DNA of 64,000 nucleotides from an uncultured Sphingomonadaceae bacterium (GTDB taxonomy: Bacteria; Pseudomonadota; Alphaproteobacteria; Sphingomonadales; Sphingomonadaceae): contig CANMWO010000001.1 in NCBI GenBank assembly GCA_947501695.1, positions 1,612,001 through 1,676,000 on the forward strand, written 5' to 3'. Below, one piece after another: positions 50,528 through 60,112 of this stretch. The translations under genes and the position numbers were made by a program. The first letter of the stretch is position 1, and every line of letters starts with the position of its first letter. The notes beneath the pieces are model-generated. The model was not told where the DNA came from and searched no databases. It was given only the letters and a program-made list of their open reading frames with translations.

Positions 50528-51988
50528 ATGAGTAAGCGCAGTTTGTTGCTTGGCGCTGTGGCCATTGCGACTCTCTCTTCACCAGCCCATGCCGACACGC
50601 TCCGCGAAGCATTTGTTGCTGCTTACAAAACCAATCCGACATTGTCCGCAGCTCAGGCAGGACAGCGGGCAGAAGATGAGAATGTTGCCATTGCAAAAGC
50701 GGATGGTCGGCCCAATTCAGGTTCCCAGTTTGGGTTCCAAGAAGATTTTCTCCGCAACTCTATCAGCTTTACGGCACCCCTACGGCGGGTCACGGCTTCT
50801 GGAGACGTCAAGGTACCGCTTTATTCGGGCGGAAGAGTTAAAAATGCCGTTCGGGCAGCCAAAACCCTTGTCGTTGCGGGTCAATATGATCTGCGCGGAA
50901 CAGAAGCCAGCCTGTTTAGCAACGTCGTCGGGGCCTATATGGATGTGATGCGCGATGAAGCCGTCGTGCAGCTTAATCGCGCCAATGTCGGGGTACTCGC
51001 CGTCAATCTGGAGGCGACCAGCGACCGTTTTGAGATCGGCGATTTGACCCGTACGGATGTAGCTCAGTCAGAATCACGGTTGGAAGTTGCAAAGGGCGAG
51101 CTTGAATCTGCGCGTGCAAACCTGATAAATAGCAAAGAAAATTATATTGCTCTGGTCGGACAGGTTCCCGGCAAACTGCAATCACCGCCACCGCTGCCCA
51201 ACCTGCCTAAGACGCCCGATGAAGCGGTCGATGTTGCCTTACAATTTAATCCCGATTTATTGGCAGCCAAAGAACGAAGTACAGCTTCGGAAATCAACAT
51301 TAAAGCCGCAAGGGGTGCCGTCAAACCCACAGTCGAAGCTTATGTGCAAGGCACTTATGTAAACTTCCTGAATACATTGGGCCGCGGCAGCCCTGGCTCG
51401 GTGGAGCAAGGACAATCAAATGCAGAAGCTGGGGTGCGGATGACCGTGCCGATATATCAAGGCGGACGACCAGCTGCCCAGATAAGGCAAGCCCAGGCGC
51501 GATCCGGACAGGCGTATGAGCAGGTTACTGCCACGGAACGAAGCATCATCGCGCAAACACGTGCAGCTTACTCCAGCTGGCGCGCTTCTGAGCGTGTTAT
51601 ACAGTCATCAGAACGCGCCGTTGCCGCCAGTGCGCTATCTCTGGAAGGCGTTCGTGCAGAAAATAGTGTCGGCAACCGCACCATCCTCGACATTTTAAAC
51701 GCGGAGCAAGAGTTACTCAACGCTCAGGTGCAATTGGTTACGGCGCGACGAAACAGTTATGTCGCAGGCTTCACTCTGTTGGCTGCGATGGGGCGCGCAG
51801 AAGCGCGTGACCTTGGCCTCGAGGGCGGCCCGCTTTATGATCCGCAAGTCAATTATGACCGGGTTCAGAACCAGTTCTATGATTTCCAGTCCGACCCAAA
51901 TCCTGAACCCAAAGCAACCCGAACCGTTGATACACCGGCTCAGACAGCAGACATAGAGCCGTTACCGGAGCAAAAAGAGCCCAAATAA
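50528..51988 (+). CDS. tolC: TolC-family outer-membrane channel protein
   Basis: 486 residues. Signal peptide ending AHADTLREAF, then two outer-membrane-efflux-protein repeats: AAYKTNPTLSAAQAGQRAEDENVAIAKADGRP ... and TKQ-like TVEAYVQGTYVNF, VPIYQGGRPAAQIRQAQARSGQAYEQ and NSVGNRTILDILNAEQELLNAQVQLVTARRNSYVAGFTLLAAMG. It forms the trimeric outer-membrane tunnel for type I secretion or efflux. ATG 50528 follows GGGAGAGG. The Pro-rich C-terminus is a periplasmic tail. Pairing with pcm recurs in sphingomonads. Confidence 0.95.
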   Translation: MSKRSLLLGAVAIATLSSPAHADTLREAFVAAYKTNPTLSAAQAGQRAEDENVAIAKADGRPNSGSQFGFQEDFLRNSISFTAPLRRVTASGDVKVPLYSGGRVKNAVRAAKTLVVAGQYDLRGTEASLFSNVVGAYMDVMRDEAVVQLNRANVGVLAVNLEATSDRFEIGDLTRTDVAQSESRLEVAKGELESARANLINSKENYIALVGQVPGKLQSPPPLPNLPKTPDEAVDVALQFNPDLLAAKERSTASEINIKAARGAVKPTVEAYVQGTYVNFLNTLGRGSPGSVEQGQSNAEAGVRMTVPIYQGGRPAAQIRQAQARSGQAYEQVTATERSIIAQTRAAYSSWRASERVIQSSERAVAASALSLEGVRAENSVGNRTILDILNAEQELLNAQVQLVTARRNSYVAGFTLLAAMGRAEARDLGLEGGPLYDPQVNYDRVQNQFYDFQSDPNPEPKATRTVDTPAQTADIEPLPEQKEPK

Positions 51989-52084
51989 CGAACATTGGGT
52001 GCCAAATGGTTGCTGATATTGTGGTTAATGCGCTAAGGTTGCTGAAATAGTATCAGCTTTTTGAGTTTTTTTGGGGATTTGCAT

Positions 52085-52654
52085 ATGGCGGAACAGAATA
52101 AAGAATCGTCCATGGAAGAGATCCTTTCGTCGATCAAACGAATCATCGCAGAAGACAAAGCGATTGAACCGGACCGTTCGGCTGCACAGGACAAAGACGC
52201 TTCTGACGATGAAGAAAGCTCTTCTATCAAAGAGTCCGTGGCCGACAACGTCACACCGATAGCGCCGATGCCGCGAAATATTGCCAAGAAAAAAGATCCG
52301 ATGAAAAAGGCACCGGTTGCTGTGAGAGGCAGCGACGACGGGGTGCTCGAGCTCACCAACGAAGTGAAAGACAATGCCCCTTCTTCCGCGCAGGGCGTTT
52401 TCGGCGACCGACGTAAAGAAGAGCGCCTGATCAACGATCAGAAGCTTGATGCCATGCGGCAATCGCTTTCCGCACTTGTGGCGATGGATGACGCCAGCGC
52501 AACCGCTCCAGCAAAACCAAACCATGGTACGTCGCTGGAAGACATGACCCGTGATCTTATGCGGCCCATGCTAAAAGAATGGCTGGATGAAAACCTGCCT
52601 CAAATTGTAGAGGGAATGGTTGCTAGGGAAATTCAGCGGATCAACGATAAGTAG
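52085..52654 (+). CDS. PopZ-like (DUF2497) polar protein
   Basis: 189 residues. N-terminus QNKESSMEEILSSIKRIIAED matches the region by which PopZ binds partners; the middle is acidic and disordered; the C-terminus DMTRDLMRPMLKEWLDENLPQIVEGMVAREIQRI is the oligomerisation helix pair. In Caulobacter PopZ anchors the chromosome origin at the pole. Located between tolC and an S9 peptidase, as often in this order. ATG 52085 with GGGGATTTGCAT upstream. Confidence 0.9.
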   Translation: MAEQNKESSMEEILSSIKRIIAEDKAIEPDRSAAQDKDASDDEESSSIKESVADNVTPIAPMPRNIAKKKDPMKKAPVAVRGSDDGVLELTNEVKDNAPSSAQGVFGDRRKEERLINDQKLDAMRQSLSALVAMDDASATAPAKPNHGTSLEDMTRDLMRPMLKEWLDENLPQIVEGMVAREIQRINDK

Positions 52655-52710
52655 TCCAACCAAAGTTAATCCCAATTGCCATGAAGCGCAGGCCTGCTAA
52701 ACCTGCGTTC

Positions 52711-54804
52711 ATGAAAAATATATCCAAAATATCATGCGTGGCCCTGTTGATGACTGGCTCACTTCTATCCACCTCGATTGCTTCCGCTCGTCCAATGACC
52801 GCCGAAGATCTCGCAACATTAAAACGCGTGGGTACTGTAGCGGTATCTCCAGATGAGAAATGGACCGCCTTTGGTGTTACCGAAACTGATCCGGAAAGCT
52901 ATGAACGGTCAACGGCGCTCTACTTATTAGACCTGACAAAACCCAATGCTGAACCCGTGCGGATTGCCGATAAGGCAGATGCCAGCGAGCACAGCCCAGC
53001 CTTTTCAGTTGATGGCGATAGGCTCTATTATTTGTCAGACGCCAGTAAGTCCGAACAACTTTGGCAGGTTGCGATTACCGCAGGCGGTCAAGAAGGCGAA
53101 CCAGTTCAGGCAAGCGAATTGAAAACCGATATTGCGGGCTTCAAACTGTCTCCGAAAGGCGACAAAGTAGCGGTCTGGGGGGATATTGCGAAGGACTGTC
53201 CGACATTTGGTTGTGACGAAACGGACGGCAGAGATGGCAATCGCGCTTTGCCGGGCCCAGGCACTGGACGAGAATATGATGAGCTATTTGTAAGACACTG
53301 GTCGAGCTGGGAAACGCCAGGCATTTATAGCCGCATATTTAGCTTTGATTTGCAGGATGGTAATTTGAACGGCACTGGCGTTGCACTAGATGGTGATCTG
53401 GTCGGCGACAGCCCGTCTAAACCATTTGGTGGTGGTGAAGAAATTTCGTGGTCACCAGGCGGAAGCGGATTGGCTTTCACTCTTCGCAAAGCAGACCGTA
53501 ACGAGCCCAAGTCAACGGATTTAAATATTTACGGCGTTGGGATTAATGACCCAAAACCCAAAACCATGCCCGGCAATGGAGATGCGACAGACAACCTACC
53601 GGCATTTTCTCCAGATGATCAGTGGCTGGCCTGGGCGGCCATGGAACGCCCCGGATATGAAAGCGATCGCATGGTCGTTAAACTGCTCAGCAAAGGCGAA
53701 AAAGAACCGCGCGTGCTCACCGGCGACTGGGATCGTTCGGTCAGTTCAATAACGTGGACAAAAGACAGCAAGGCGCTAATCGTTACAGCGCAAGAGGTTC
53801 TGGATTATGCCGCTTTTCGTATCGATATTGCCGATGGAAAAATTACCCGGCTGACCAAAAATGGTAGCGTCGGGAATATCACGCCGCTGCAAGACGGCTC
53901 CATGATTTTCACCAAAAAGAGCTTGCAGGCACCGGTTGATGTTTATCGCCGCACCGCTGCTGGAAAAGTCACACAGATCACGAATGTCAACGGTAAAGAG
54001 CTAGCAGGGATTGATAAGGTTGATATCCAACGCTTTGACTTTAAAGGCGCTGATGGCGATCAGGTTTGGGGCCAGATCATCAAACCCGCTGGTGCTAAGG
54101 GTAAATTGCCGATGGCGTTTCTGGTCCATGGTGGTCCTCAGGGGAGCTTTGGTGATAGCTGGTCTACCCGATGGAATCCTAAAGTCATGGCAGCGCAAGG
54201 CTATGCGGTCGTAACCGTCGATTTCCATGGCTCTATCGGTTATGGGCAGGCCTTTGCTGATAGTATTAATCAGGACTGGGGCGGCAAACCGCTAGAAGAC
54301 CTGAAACTTGGCTATGAAGCCGCCCTCAAAATCGACAAGCAGATTGATGGCGAACGATCCTGTGCTTTGGGTGCTTCTTACGGTGGCTATATGATGAATT
54401 GGATTTCAGGCCAGTGGCCGGACCGTTTCGATTGTATCATCAACCATGCAGGCGTTTTTGACCTGCGTTCAATGGCATTGAGCACCGAGGAGCTGTGGTT
54501 CGATCAATGGGATCATGGAGGCCCTTGGACGACCCGGCCAAATGCCGAAAAATGGAATCCGGTCAATCATATCGACAAATGGAAGACGCCGACTTTGGTG
54601 ATCCACGGCGAAAAAGATTTCCGCATTCCTTATACGCAAAGCCTGATGGCCTTTACGGCTCTTCAGGAAAATGAAGTGCCGTCGAAACTGCTCATTTTCC
54701 CTGATGAAAACCACTGGGTACTCAAAGGCAAGAACAGCGTGCAATGGCATAATGCCGTATTCGACTGGATGAGCAAATGGACAAAGGAACGGCAAAGCGA
54801 ATGA
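52711..54804 (+). CDS. S9-family serine peptidase (prolyl oligopeptidase type)
   Basis: About 697 residues: signal peptide ending IASARP, an N-terminal WD/beta-propeller (TVAVSPDEKWTAFGVTETD, repeated SPDD/SPKG strands) and a C-terminal alpha/beta hydrolase (from about 440). The nucleophile is in GASYGGYM, the Asp in HGEKDFRIP and the His in ENHWV, the full triad. Related enzymes are dipeptidyl and acyl-aminoacyl peptidases. The frame opens at ATG 52681; 52711 fits the signal peptide better, but neither has a clear ribosome site. Overlaps the next gene by ATGA. Confidence 0.93.
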   Translation: MKNISKISCVALLMTGSLLSTSIASARPMTAEDLATLKRVGTVAVSPDEKWTAFGVTETDPESYERSTALYLLDLTKPNAEPVRIADKADASEHSPAFSVDGDRLYYLSDASKSEQLWQVAITAGGQEGEPVQASELKTDIAGFKLSPKGDKVAVWGDIAKDCPTFGCDETDGRDGNRALPGPGTGREYDELFVRHWSSWETPGIYSRIFSFDLQDGNLNGTGVALDGDLVGDSPSKPFGGGEEISWSPGGSGLAFTLRKADRNEPKSTDLNIYGVGINDPKPKTMPGNGDATDNLPAFSPDDQWLAWAAMERPGYESDRMVVKLLSKGEKEPRVLTGDWDRSVSSITWTKDSKALIVTAQEVLDYAAFRIDIADGKITRLTKNGSVGNITPLQDGSMIFTKKSLQAPVDVYRRTAAGKVTQITNVNGKELAGIDKVDIQRFDFKGADGDQVWGQIIKPAGAKGKLPMAFLVHGGPQGSFGDSWSTRWNPKVMAAQGYAVVTVDFHGSIGYGQAFADSINQDWGGKPLEDLKLGYEAALKIDKQIDGERSCALGASYGGYMMNWISGQWPDRFDCIINHAGVFDLRSMALSTEELWFDQWDHGGPWTTRPNAEKWNPVNHIDKWKTPTLVIHGEKDFRIPYTQSLMAFTALQENEVPSKLLIFPDENHWVLKGKNSVQWHNAVFDWMSKWTKERQSE

Positions 54805-55472
54805 GCTTTTTCCCTACTCACAAAGATGGCGACACGGTTGTCGTCACCCTAACCAATGCGCCGCGCAACACACTGTCATCAGATTTGCTTGAGGAAGGCA
54901 TTAGTGTCTTCAAAAAGCTCGCGCAGGATAAACCCAAAGGCGGTGTTGTCCTGACCGGTGCTGGCGAGCATTTCACTTGTGGTATGGATACAAAGATCGC
55001 CGCATCCTTAGATGAGGCGGGTCAGAAACAAGCAGTTACCGCGATCAACACTTATGCAGCCGCACTCCACCGCCTGCCCTGCGCGCTGGTATGCGCCGTC
55101 AACGGCAATGCTATTGGCGCTGGCGGGATCATGATGCTGTGCGCAGATTGGGTCTATGCCGCGTCCGGCCACTATAAAATAGGCCTGCCCGAGGCCAAAG
55201 CCGGCCTGCCCTTTCCCCCTGTTCCGCAAGCAATATTGGATCATTGGCTTGAGCCATCGTGGCGCAGGCGGTTAGCGCTATCGAGCATGTTACTAAAACC
55301 CAATGAAGCCATTGGTGCCGGAATGGTTGAGGCAACCCTGATGCCGGGTGATTTAATCGAAAAGTCGGTGGCAAAGGCCAGCGAGTTGAATGCGCAACCG
55401 GCTTTCGCTGCGTGCAAACGCCAACTACGCGCCAAAGCCAATGCCGAAATTGATCGAATTTTAGGCGGTTAG
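54801..55472 (+). CDS. Enoyl-CoA hydratase/isomerase family protein
   Basis: 223 residues of the crotonase fold. LTNAPRNTLSSDLLEEG at the start, the oxyanion-hole segments GAGEHFTCGMD and VNGNAIGAGGIMMLCADWVYAA, then KIGLPEAKAGLPFPP. The first catalytic Glu position typical of hydratases is not obvious, so isomerase, hydrolase or other crotonase activity is possible. It overlaps the S9 peptidase stop (ATGA), hence co-transcribed, though a link in function is not obvious. Confidence 0.88.
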   Translation: MSFFPTHKDGDTVVVTLTNAPRNTLSSDLLEEGISVFKKLAQDKPKGGVVLTGAGEHFTCGMDTKIAASLDEAGQKQAVTAINTYAAALHRLPCALVCAVNGNAIGAGGIMMLCADWVYAASGHYKIGLPEAKAGLPFPPVPQAILDHWLEPSWRRRLALSSMLLKPNEAIGAGMVEATLMPGDLIEKSVAKASELNAQPAFAACKRQLRAKANAEIDRILGG

Positions 55473-55518
55473 AGGCTTGTCTGGAAATGTTGCTCTAGAA
55501 GCATAGCCAGCTTCAAAC

Positions 55519-56490
55519 TCATGTCGCCAATTGAGCCTTTTGCCGATTGTCTAAGTACTGGCTATACAAGTTTTTCAAGATGGCGTTAATCGGTGTTTCG
55601 AGAAACTTGTGAATAGCCAGACCAACCAAAGCTGCAATTGCAAGTCCGGCGGGTAACACAATAACAGGCGATATTGCATATGCTCCGACCAAGACCGCAA
55701 GCAGGCCGAGCGCCTCTAGATGGAAAAGGTAAATCGCGTATGACGCATCGCCGAGTTTCGATAGAAACGGCAGTTTTGGAATCTGATGATCGATAGTAAG
55801 TAAAGAGGCGACAATAATCGCCGCTGGCAACCCGATGGCAAGCTCGCGAAACCTCACAATTTCCCACAAAAATGGGATGGCGAATAGCGCAAGCGGCGCA
55901 AGCCAAAACGGCAATCTGACACCAAAACGGGCAATGAACATGCCCAGAATAAACTCGAGGATTATTGGCCGCGTATAAAACCCCAATGCCCCGGTTGGCT
56001 GAAGCACCAGCCCGATCAAGACCAACGCTATCAAGCAAGCCGCCACAGCATAAAACCTCAGTTTCTCCGGAAGCATCAGCGAAAAACCAAAAATCAGATA
56101 GAAGAACATCTCAAAATTCAACGTCCAACCCGGCTGCAACACAGGCATTATCGATTGCGTTTGCGGGTTTAGATAGGGAATAAATAACAGCGACTTTAGA
56201 GCATCGCCCCAATCCCACTGCATATTCATCATCACTACAAATGTGGCCAGCCAATAAATGGGAACAATTCTAATGATCCGTCGCGCATAAAATTGTGTGG
56301 GAGAATAGCTGCGGTCTTTGGTAGATTGCACCATGATAAAGCCGGAAATCACGAAAAATATATCGACACCGCCAGCCAGCCAGCCAGTTTCGCCGTGATA
56401 GTCGACTAATTTGGTGGTGAACATATGATGTGCAACTACCATCAATGCCGCTATCGCACGTAAATATTGAATGGATATAAAATCGTGCAT
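55519..56490 (-). CDS. Acyltransferase 3 family membrane protein
   Basis: 323 residues, about ten membrane helices. ISIQYLRAIAALMVVAHHMF carries the conserved Arg and His-His, GVDIFFVISGFIMVQST and FYARRIIRIVPIYWLAT follow, all hallmarks of the OafA/NolL/ExoZ-type O-acyltransferase family. These acetylate or acylate sugars of surface polysaccharides. ATG 56490 is used; a TTG codon lies just before. Flanked by the hydratase and valS on the opposite strand, so it is its own unit. Confidence 0.92.
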   Translation of the reverse strand: MHDFISIQYLRAIAALMVVAHHMFTTKLVDYHGETGWLAGGVDIFFVISGFIMVQSTKDRSYSPTQFYARRIIRIVPIYWLATFVVMMNMQWDWGDALKSLLFIPYLNPQTQSIMPVLQPGWTLNFEMFFYLIFGFSLMLPEKLRFYAVAACLIALVLIGLVLQPTGALGFYTRPIILEFILGMFIARFGVRLPFWLAPLALFAIPFLWEIVRFRELAIGLPAAIIVASLLTIDHQIPKLPFLSKLGDASYAIYLFHLEALGLLAVLVGAYAISPVIVLPAGLAIAALVGLAIHKFLETPINAILKNLYSQYLDNRQKAQLAT

Positions 56491-56738
56491 CAAATACTCT
56501 CGGTTCTTGATGCCAAATCACTATCATTGGTTGGTTTATAATTGATTAGGCGCAGCAAATACCGTCACTTGATCATTTCATTCTTAAGATTTTTTAAATT
56601 CGGAAAAATGAGTGCAGCCATTCGACAATATGGTTTTCGTTGTTCAAATTTTCATATCCATCAACTGGTTGGACGCATCACTATAGCAATCGCGAATAGA
56701 CTGTTGTCTCACTCCAAATCCAATGCCAAAGACAGCGC

Positions 56739-59471
56739 ATGACATTAGATAAAAATTTCGACCCCGCCGCCATCGAATCACGCTGGTATGCACATTGGGA
56801 ACAATCCGGCCAGTTTCGCCCCGAGCGCGATGAGGCGGAGCCGTTTACGATCGTCAATCCGCCCCCAAATGTCACCGGAAGTTTGCACATCGGGCACGCG
56901 CTCGACAATACGTTACAGGATATCATCATCCGCCACGAACGGCTGAAGGGCAAAGACGCGCTTTGGGTTGTTGGAATGGATCATGCCGGCATTGCGACAC
57001 AAATGGTCGTCGAACGGCAAATGAACGAGCGCCAGCAAAAGCGCACCGACTTTACCCGCGAAGAATTTGTCGAAAAAGTTTGGGAGTGGAAAGAAGAATC
57101 CGGCGGCACGATTACGGGGCAACTGCGCCGTCTAGGTTGTTCGATGGACTGGTCCAACGAGCGCTTCACCATGGACGAGGGCATGAACGAAGCCGTGCTC
57201 AAAGTGTTTGTAGACCTTTACAATGACGGTTTGATTTATCGCGACAAGCGGCTGGTCAACTGGGACCCGGCACTCAAAACCGCGATTTCCGATCTGGAAG
57301 TTGAGACTACCGATGTCAAAGGCAGCTTCTGGCATTTCAAATATCCGCTGGCTGATGGCGAAACGCTTGATGATGGCCGCGATTATATCGAAGTCGCGAC
57401 CACACGACCCGAAACGATGCTGGCCGATATGGCGGTCGCCGTACATCCGACCGATGAACGCTATCAGAGCGTTATTGGCAAAGAGATTGAGCAACCCATC
57501 ACCGGCCGCCGCTTCAAGATTGTCGCGGACGAGCATGCCGATCCAGAACTGGGCAGCGGCGCGGTGAAAATCACACCGGGTCATGACTTTAACGACTTCG
57601 AGGTCGGCAAGCGCGCTGGTTTTACAGCTGGCGAAATGCTGAACATGCTCGATGGCGAAGCCAATGTTTGCCAGAGCGCAGATGGATTGGTGCCGGATGA
57701 GTTTATCGGCCTGCATCGCTTTAAGAAAGACGGTGTGAGCGGCGCCCGCGAATTGGTTGTGCAGCGCATGAAAGAACTCGGCTGCTTGATCCCGCATATT
57801 TCCAAAAACAAGGACGGCGAGACGCAAGAGCATGATGCCGAACCACGTACCATCGCAACGCCTTTTGGTGATCGTGGCGGCGTAGTGATTGAACCATGGC
57901 TAACCGATCAATGGTATGTTGATGCAGAAACTTTGGCGCAACCTGCGATCAAGGCGGTCCGGGATGGCAGCATCGAGATTGTTCCGAAGACTTGGGAAAA
58001 AACCTGGTTCAACTGGATGGAAAACATCCAGCCTTGGTGCGTGTCTCGCCAGCTTTGGTGGGGACATCGGATACCGGCTTGGTTTGATGAAAATGGCAAA
58101 ATCTATGTGGCCGAAGACGAAGCGGCGGCGCAGGCACAAGCCGGCGAAGGCATCTCTCTAAACCGCGATCCTGACGTACTCGACACATGGTTCTCCTCCG
58201 CCCTTTGGCCCTTCGGCACACTCGGCTGGCCGGAAGAAACCAAAGACCTTGAACGCCACTACCCGAACGACTTGCTCATCTCCGGTTTTGACATCCTGTT
58301 CTTCTGGGACGCGCGCATGGCGATGCAGGGCATACAGTTTATGAAGGAAGTGCCGTGGAAGCGGCTCTATCTGCACGGGTTAGTCCGCGCCGAAGATGGC
58401 TCGAAAATGTCCAAGTCCAAGGGCAATGTGGTCGATCCATTGGGCTTGATAGATCAATATGGCGCGGATGCTTTGCGCTTTTTCATGGCGGCGATGGAAA
58501 GCCAAGGTCGTGACATCAAGATGGATGACAAGCGGGTCGAAGGCTATCGCAATTTCGCGACCAAACTTTGGAACGCCTCGCGCTTTTGTGAAGTGAACGG
58601 CATCGGTGCAAGCAGCACCTTGCGCGCACCGGAAGCCAAGCTGCCGGTTAATCGCTGGATCATCTCCGAAGTAACAGAAACGTTGGCTGCGCTCGACAAG
58701 GCGCTCGGCGATCTGCGCTTTGATGCCGCGGCCAACACGATTTATCATTTCACCTGGGACCGGTTTTGCGACTGGTATCTGGAATTGATCAAACCGCTGC
58801 TGCAAGGCGATGACGCCGCTGCTGCCGACGAAACCCGGGCCGTTGCAGGATGGGTGCTCGACCAGATTATTGTGATGCTGCACCCGTTCATGCCATTCAT
58901 TACTGAAGAGCTCTGGCACAGCATGGCAACCGATACGGGTGGCAGAAATTATGATCTGATCGTCGCAAAATGGCCTGAACCTAAAGCCGCTATTGATGCC
59001 GACGCGAAGGCTGAAGTCGACTGGCTCATCCGCCTGATCTCCGCAACCCGCACAGCAAAAGTCGAACTCAACATCCCGCCGGGCACGAAGATGACCGCTC
59101 ATGTTCGTGATGGCGACAGTGCCCTTAAAGACCGCATCACCCGTCAGACTTCTGCGCTTGACCGCGTCGGTCGTCTGGAAAATATAACTTTAGATCCTGC
59201 TCCAGAAGGCGCGACGGCGCAGATCGTCATCGATGGCGCAACCTATGTCCTGCCGCTGGCCGGTGCGATCGACATTGATGCAGAAAAAGCACGTCTCGGC
59301 AAAGCGCTGGAAGGTGTCTCCAAGGAAGCCAAATCTCTCGAAGGCCGTCTGGGCAATGCCAATTTCGTCGAAAAAGCCAAACCGGAAGCGGTTGAAAAAG
59401 CGCGCGCGGACTTGACCGATAAAACCGCCGAAGCCGAGCGCTTGCAGGCGGCGCTAGATCGGTTGGGCTAG
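56739..59471 (+). CDS. valS: Valyl-tRNA synthetase
   Basis: 910 residues. [19 protein letters not shown] holds the HIGH motif, [14 protein letters not shown] the KMSKS motif; between them is the editing CP1 domain with [10 protein letters not shown]. The anticodon-binding helix bundle has [23 protein letters not shown], and the end is the valine-specific coiled coil ([34 protein letters not shown]). Complete and standard. Stands alone on the plus strand. Confidence 0.98.
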   Translation: MTLDKNFDPAAIESRWYAHWEQSGQFRPERDEAEPFTIVNPPPNVTGSLHIGHALDNTLQDIIIRHERLKGKDALWVVGMDHAGIATQMVVERQMNERQQKRTDFTREEFVEKVWEWKEESGGTITGQLRRLGCSMDWSNERFTMDEGMNEAVLKVFVDLYNDGLIYRDKRLVNWDPALKTAISDLEVETTDVKGSFWHFKYPLADGETLDDGRDYIEVATTRPETMLADMAVAVHPTDERYQSVIGKEIEQPITGRRFKIVADEHADPELGSGAVKITPGHDFNDFEVGKRAGFTAGEMLNMLDGEANVCQSADGLVPDEFIGLHRFKKDGVSGARELVVQRMKELGCLIPHISKNKDGETQEHDAEPRTIATPFGDRGGVVIEPWLTDQWYVDAETLAQPAIKAVRDGSIEIVPKTWEKTWFNWMENIQPWCVSRQLWWGHRIPAWFDENGKIYVAEDEAAAQAQAGEGISLNRDPDVLDTWFSSALWPFGTLGWPEETKDLERHYPNDLLISGFDILFFWDARMAMQGIQFMKEVPWKRLYLHGLVRAEDGSKMSKSKGNVVDPLGLIDQYGADALRFFMAAMESQGRDIKMDDKRVEGYRNFATKLWNASRFCEVNGIGASSTLRAPEAKLPVNRWIISEVTETLAALDKALGDLRFDAAANTIYHFTWDRFCDWYLELIKPLLQGDDAAAADETRAVAGWVLDQIIVMLHPFMPFITEELWHSMATDTGGRNYDLIVAKWPEPKAAIDADAKAEVDWLIRLISATRTAKVELNIPPGTKMTAHVRDGDSALKDRITRQTSALDRVGRLENITLDPAPEGATAQIVIDGATYVLPLAGAIDIDAEKARLGKALEGVSKEAKSLEGRLGNANFVEKAKPEAVEKARADLTDKTAEAERLQAALDRLG

Positions 59472-59488
59472 GCAGTAACCGCCAAATT

Positions 59489-59514
59489 CGTCATCCTGAA
59501 CTTGATTCAGGATC
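59489..59514. repeat. REP-like palindrome after valS
   Basis: CGTCATCCTGAACTTGATTC then AGGATC: arms ATCCTGAA (59493-59500) and TTCAGGAT (59506-59513) with loop CTTGA. This motif class (GTCATxCTGAACTTGxTTCAGxATC) is scattered through many sphingomonad genomes as a repetitive extragenic palindrome. It may help end valS transcription. Confidence 0.75.
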
Positions 59515-59542
59515 TAGAATAACTGTAGCTACCATCTTCCCT

Positions 59543-59980
59543 TTAGTTCGCGTTACCGCGTCGCATGTTTTCGGCCGCCTTGCGCATTTCCGCTGCACCT
59601 TCGCGCATTTCAGCTGCGCCGCGACGAAATTCCGGGGCCTGCTGTAAAAGCTCATCCGCAGTCATGCGGCCCTCGTGCCACTCGGCCCGTCGGGCCGCTT
59701 CCGCTTCGCGAAAGGCTGCATCACTTTCCAACCGGTCAGCATAAGCTTCCATCTTGTCGGCACCGCGCAGCATTTTATCCGCGCCTTTTTCCATCCCGAT
59801 CGCGCCTTTGGCCATGCCGCGATGGACCTTGGCCTCGATCTTTTTAGCAAGGTTTTCGCTCCATTTTTTGTCGTATTTATGCTTGCCATCATGGGCGTGA
59901 CTGGCGGCAAGCGGGATTATCGATACCGTCGCAATCAGCGCAAGTCTCTTGAATGCTCGCTTGAAGTTTCTGTTGTTCAT
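59543..59980 (-). CDS. Exported helical protein with repeated amphipathic segments
   Basis: 145 residues. Signal peptide (LALIATVSIIPLAASHAHDG) followed by an almost wholly helical, charged chain with internal repeats: GADKMLRGADKMEAYADRLE and RRGAAEMREGAAEMRKAAENMRRG. It is rich in Ala, Arg, Glu and Met with no Cys after the signal. No family is recognised; periplasmic helical-bundle proteins have this look. ATG 59980 has GGAG upstream. The HerA gene lies upstream on the same strand, 132 bases away. Confidence 0.75.
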   Translation of the reverse strand: MNNRNFKRAFKRLALIATVSIIPLAASHAHDGKHKYDKKWSENLAKKIEAKVHRGMAKGAIGMEKGADKMLRGADKMEAYADRLESDAAFREAEAARRAEWHEGRMTADELLQQAPEFRRGAAEMREGAAEMRKAAENMRRGNAN

Positions 59981-60112
59981 TCTTGATCTCCATCCAATCG
60001 GACCAGACATGTTTTCCGGCCCATTGACTACAGCTGTAATCGAATAAGATGGTCGTGCCATTGATGTTCGACCAACGACCTATGAACAAAGACAAAATAA
60101 GTGGGTTAGGAG

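Noticed and set aside
57132-59102. Two long minus-strand frames inside valS
   Set aside because: Antisense of the synthetase, low-complexity composition, no start signals.
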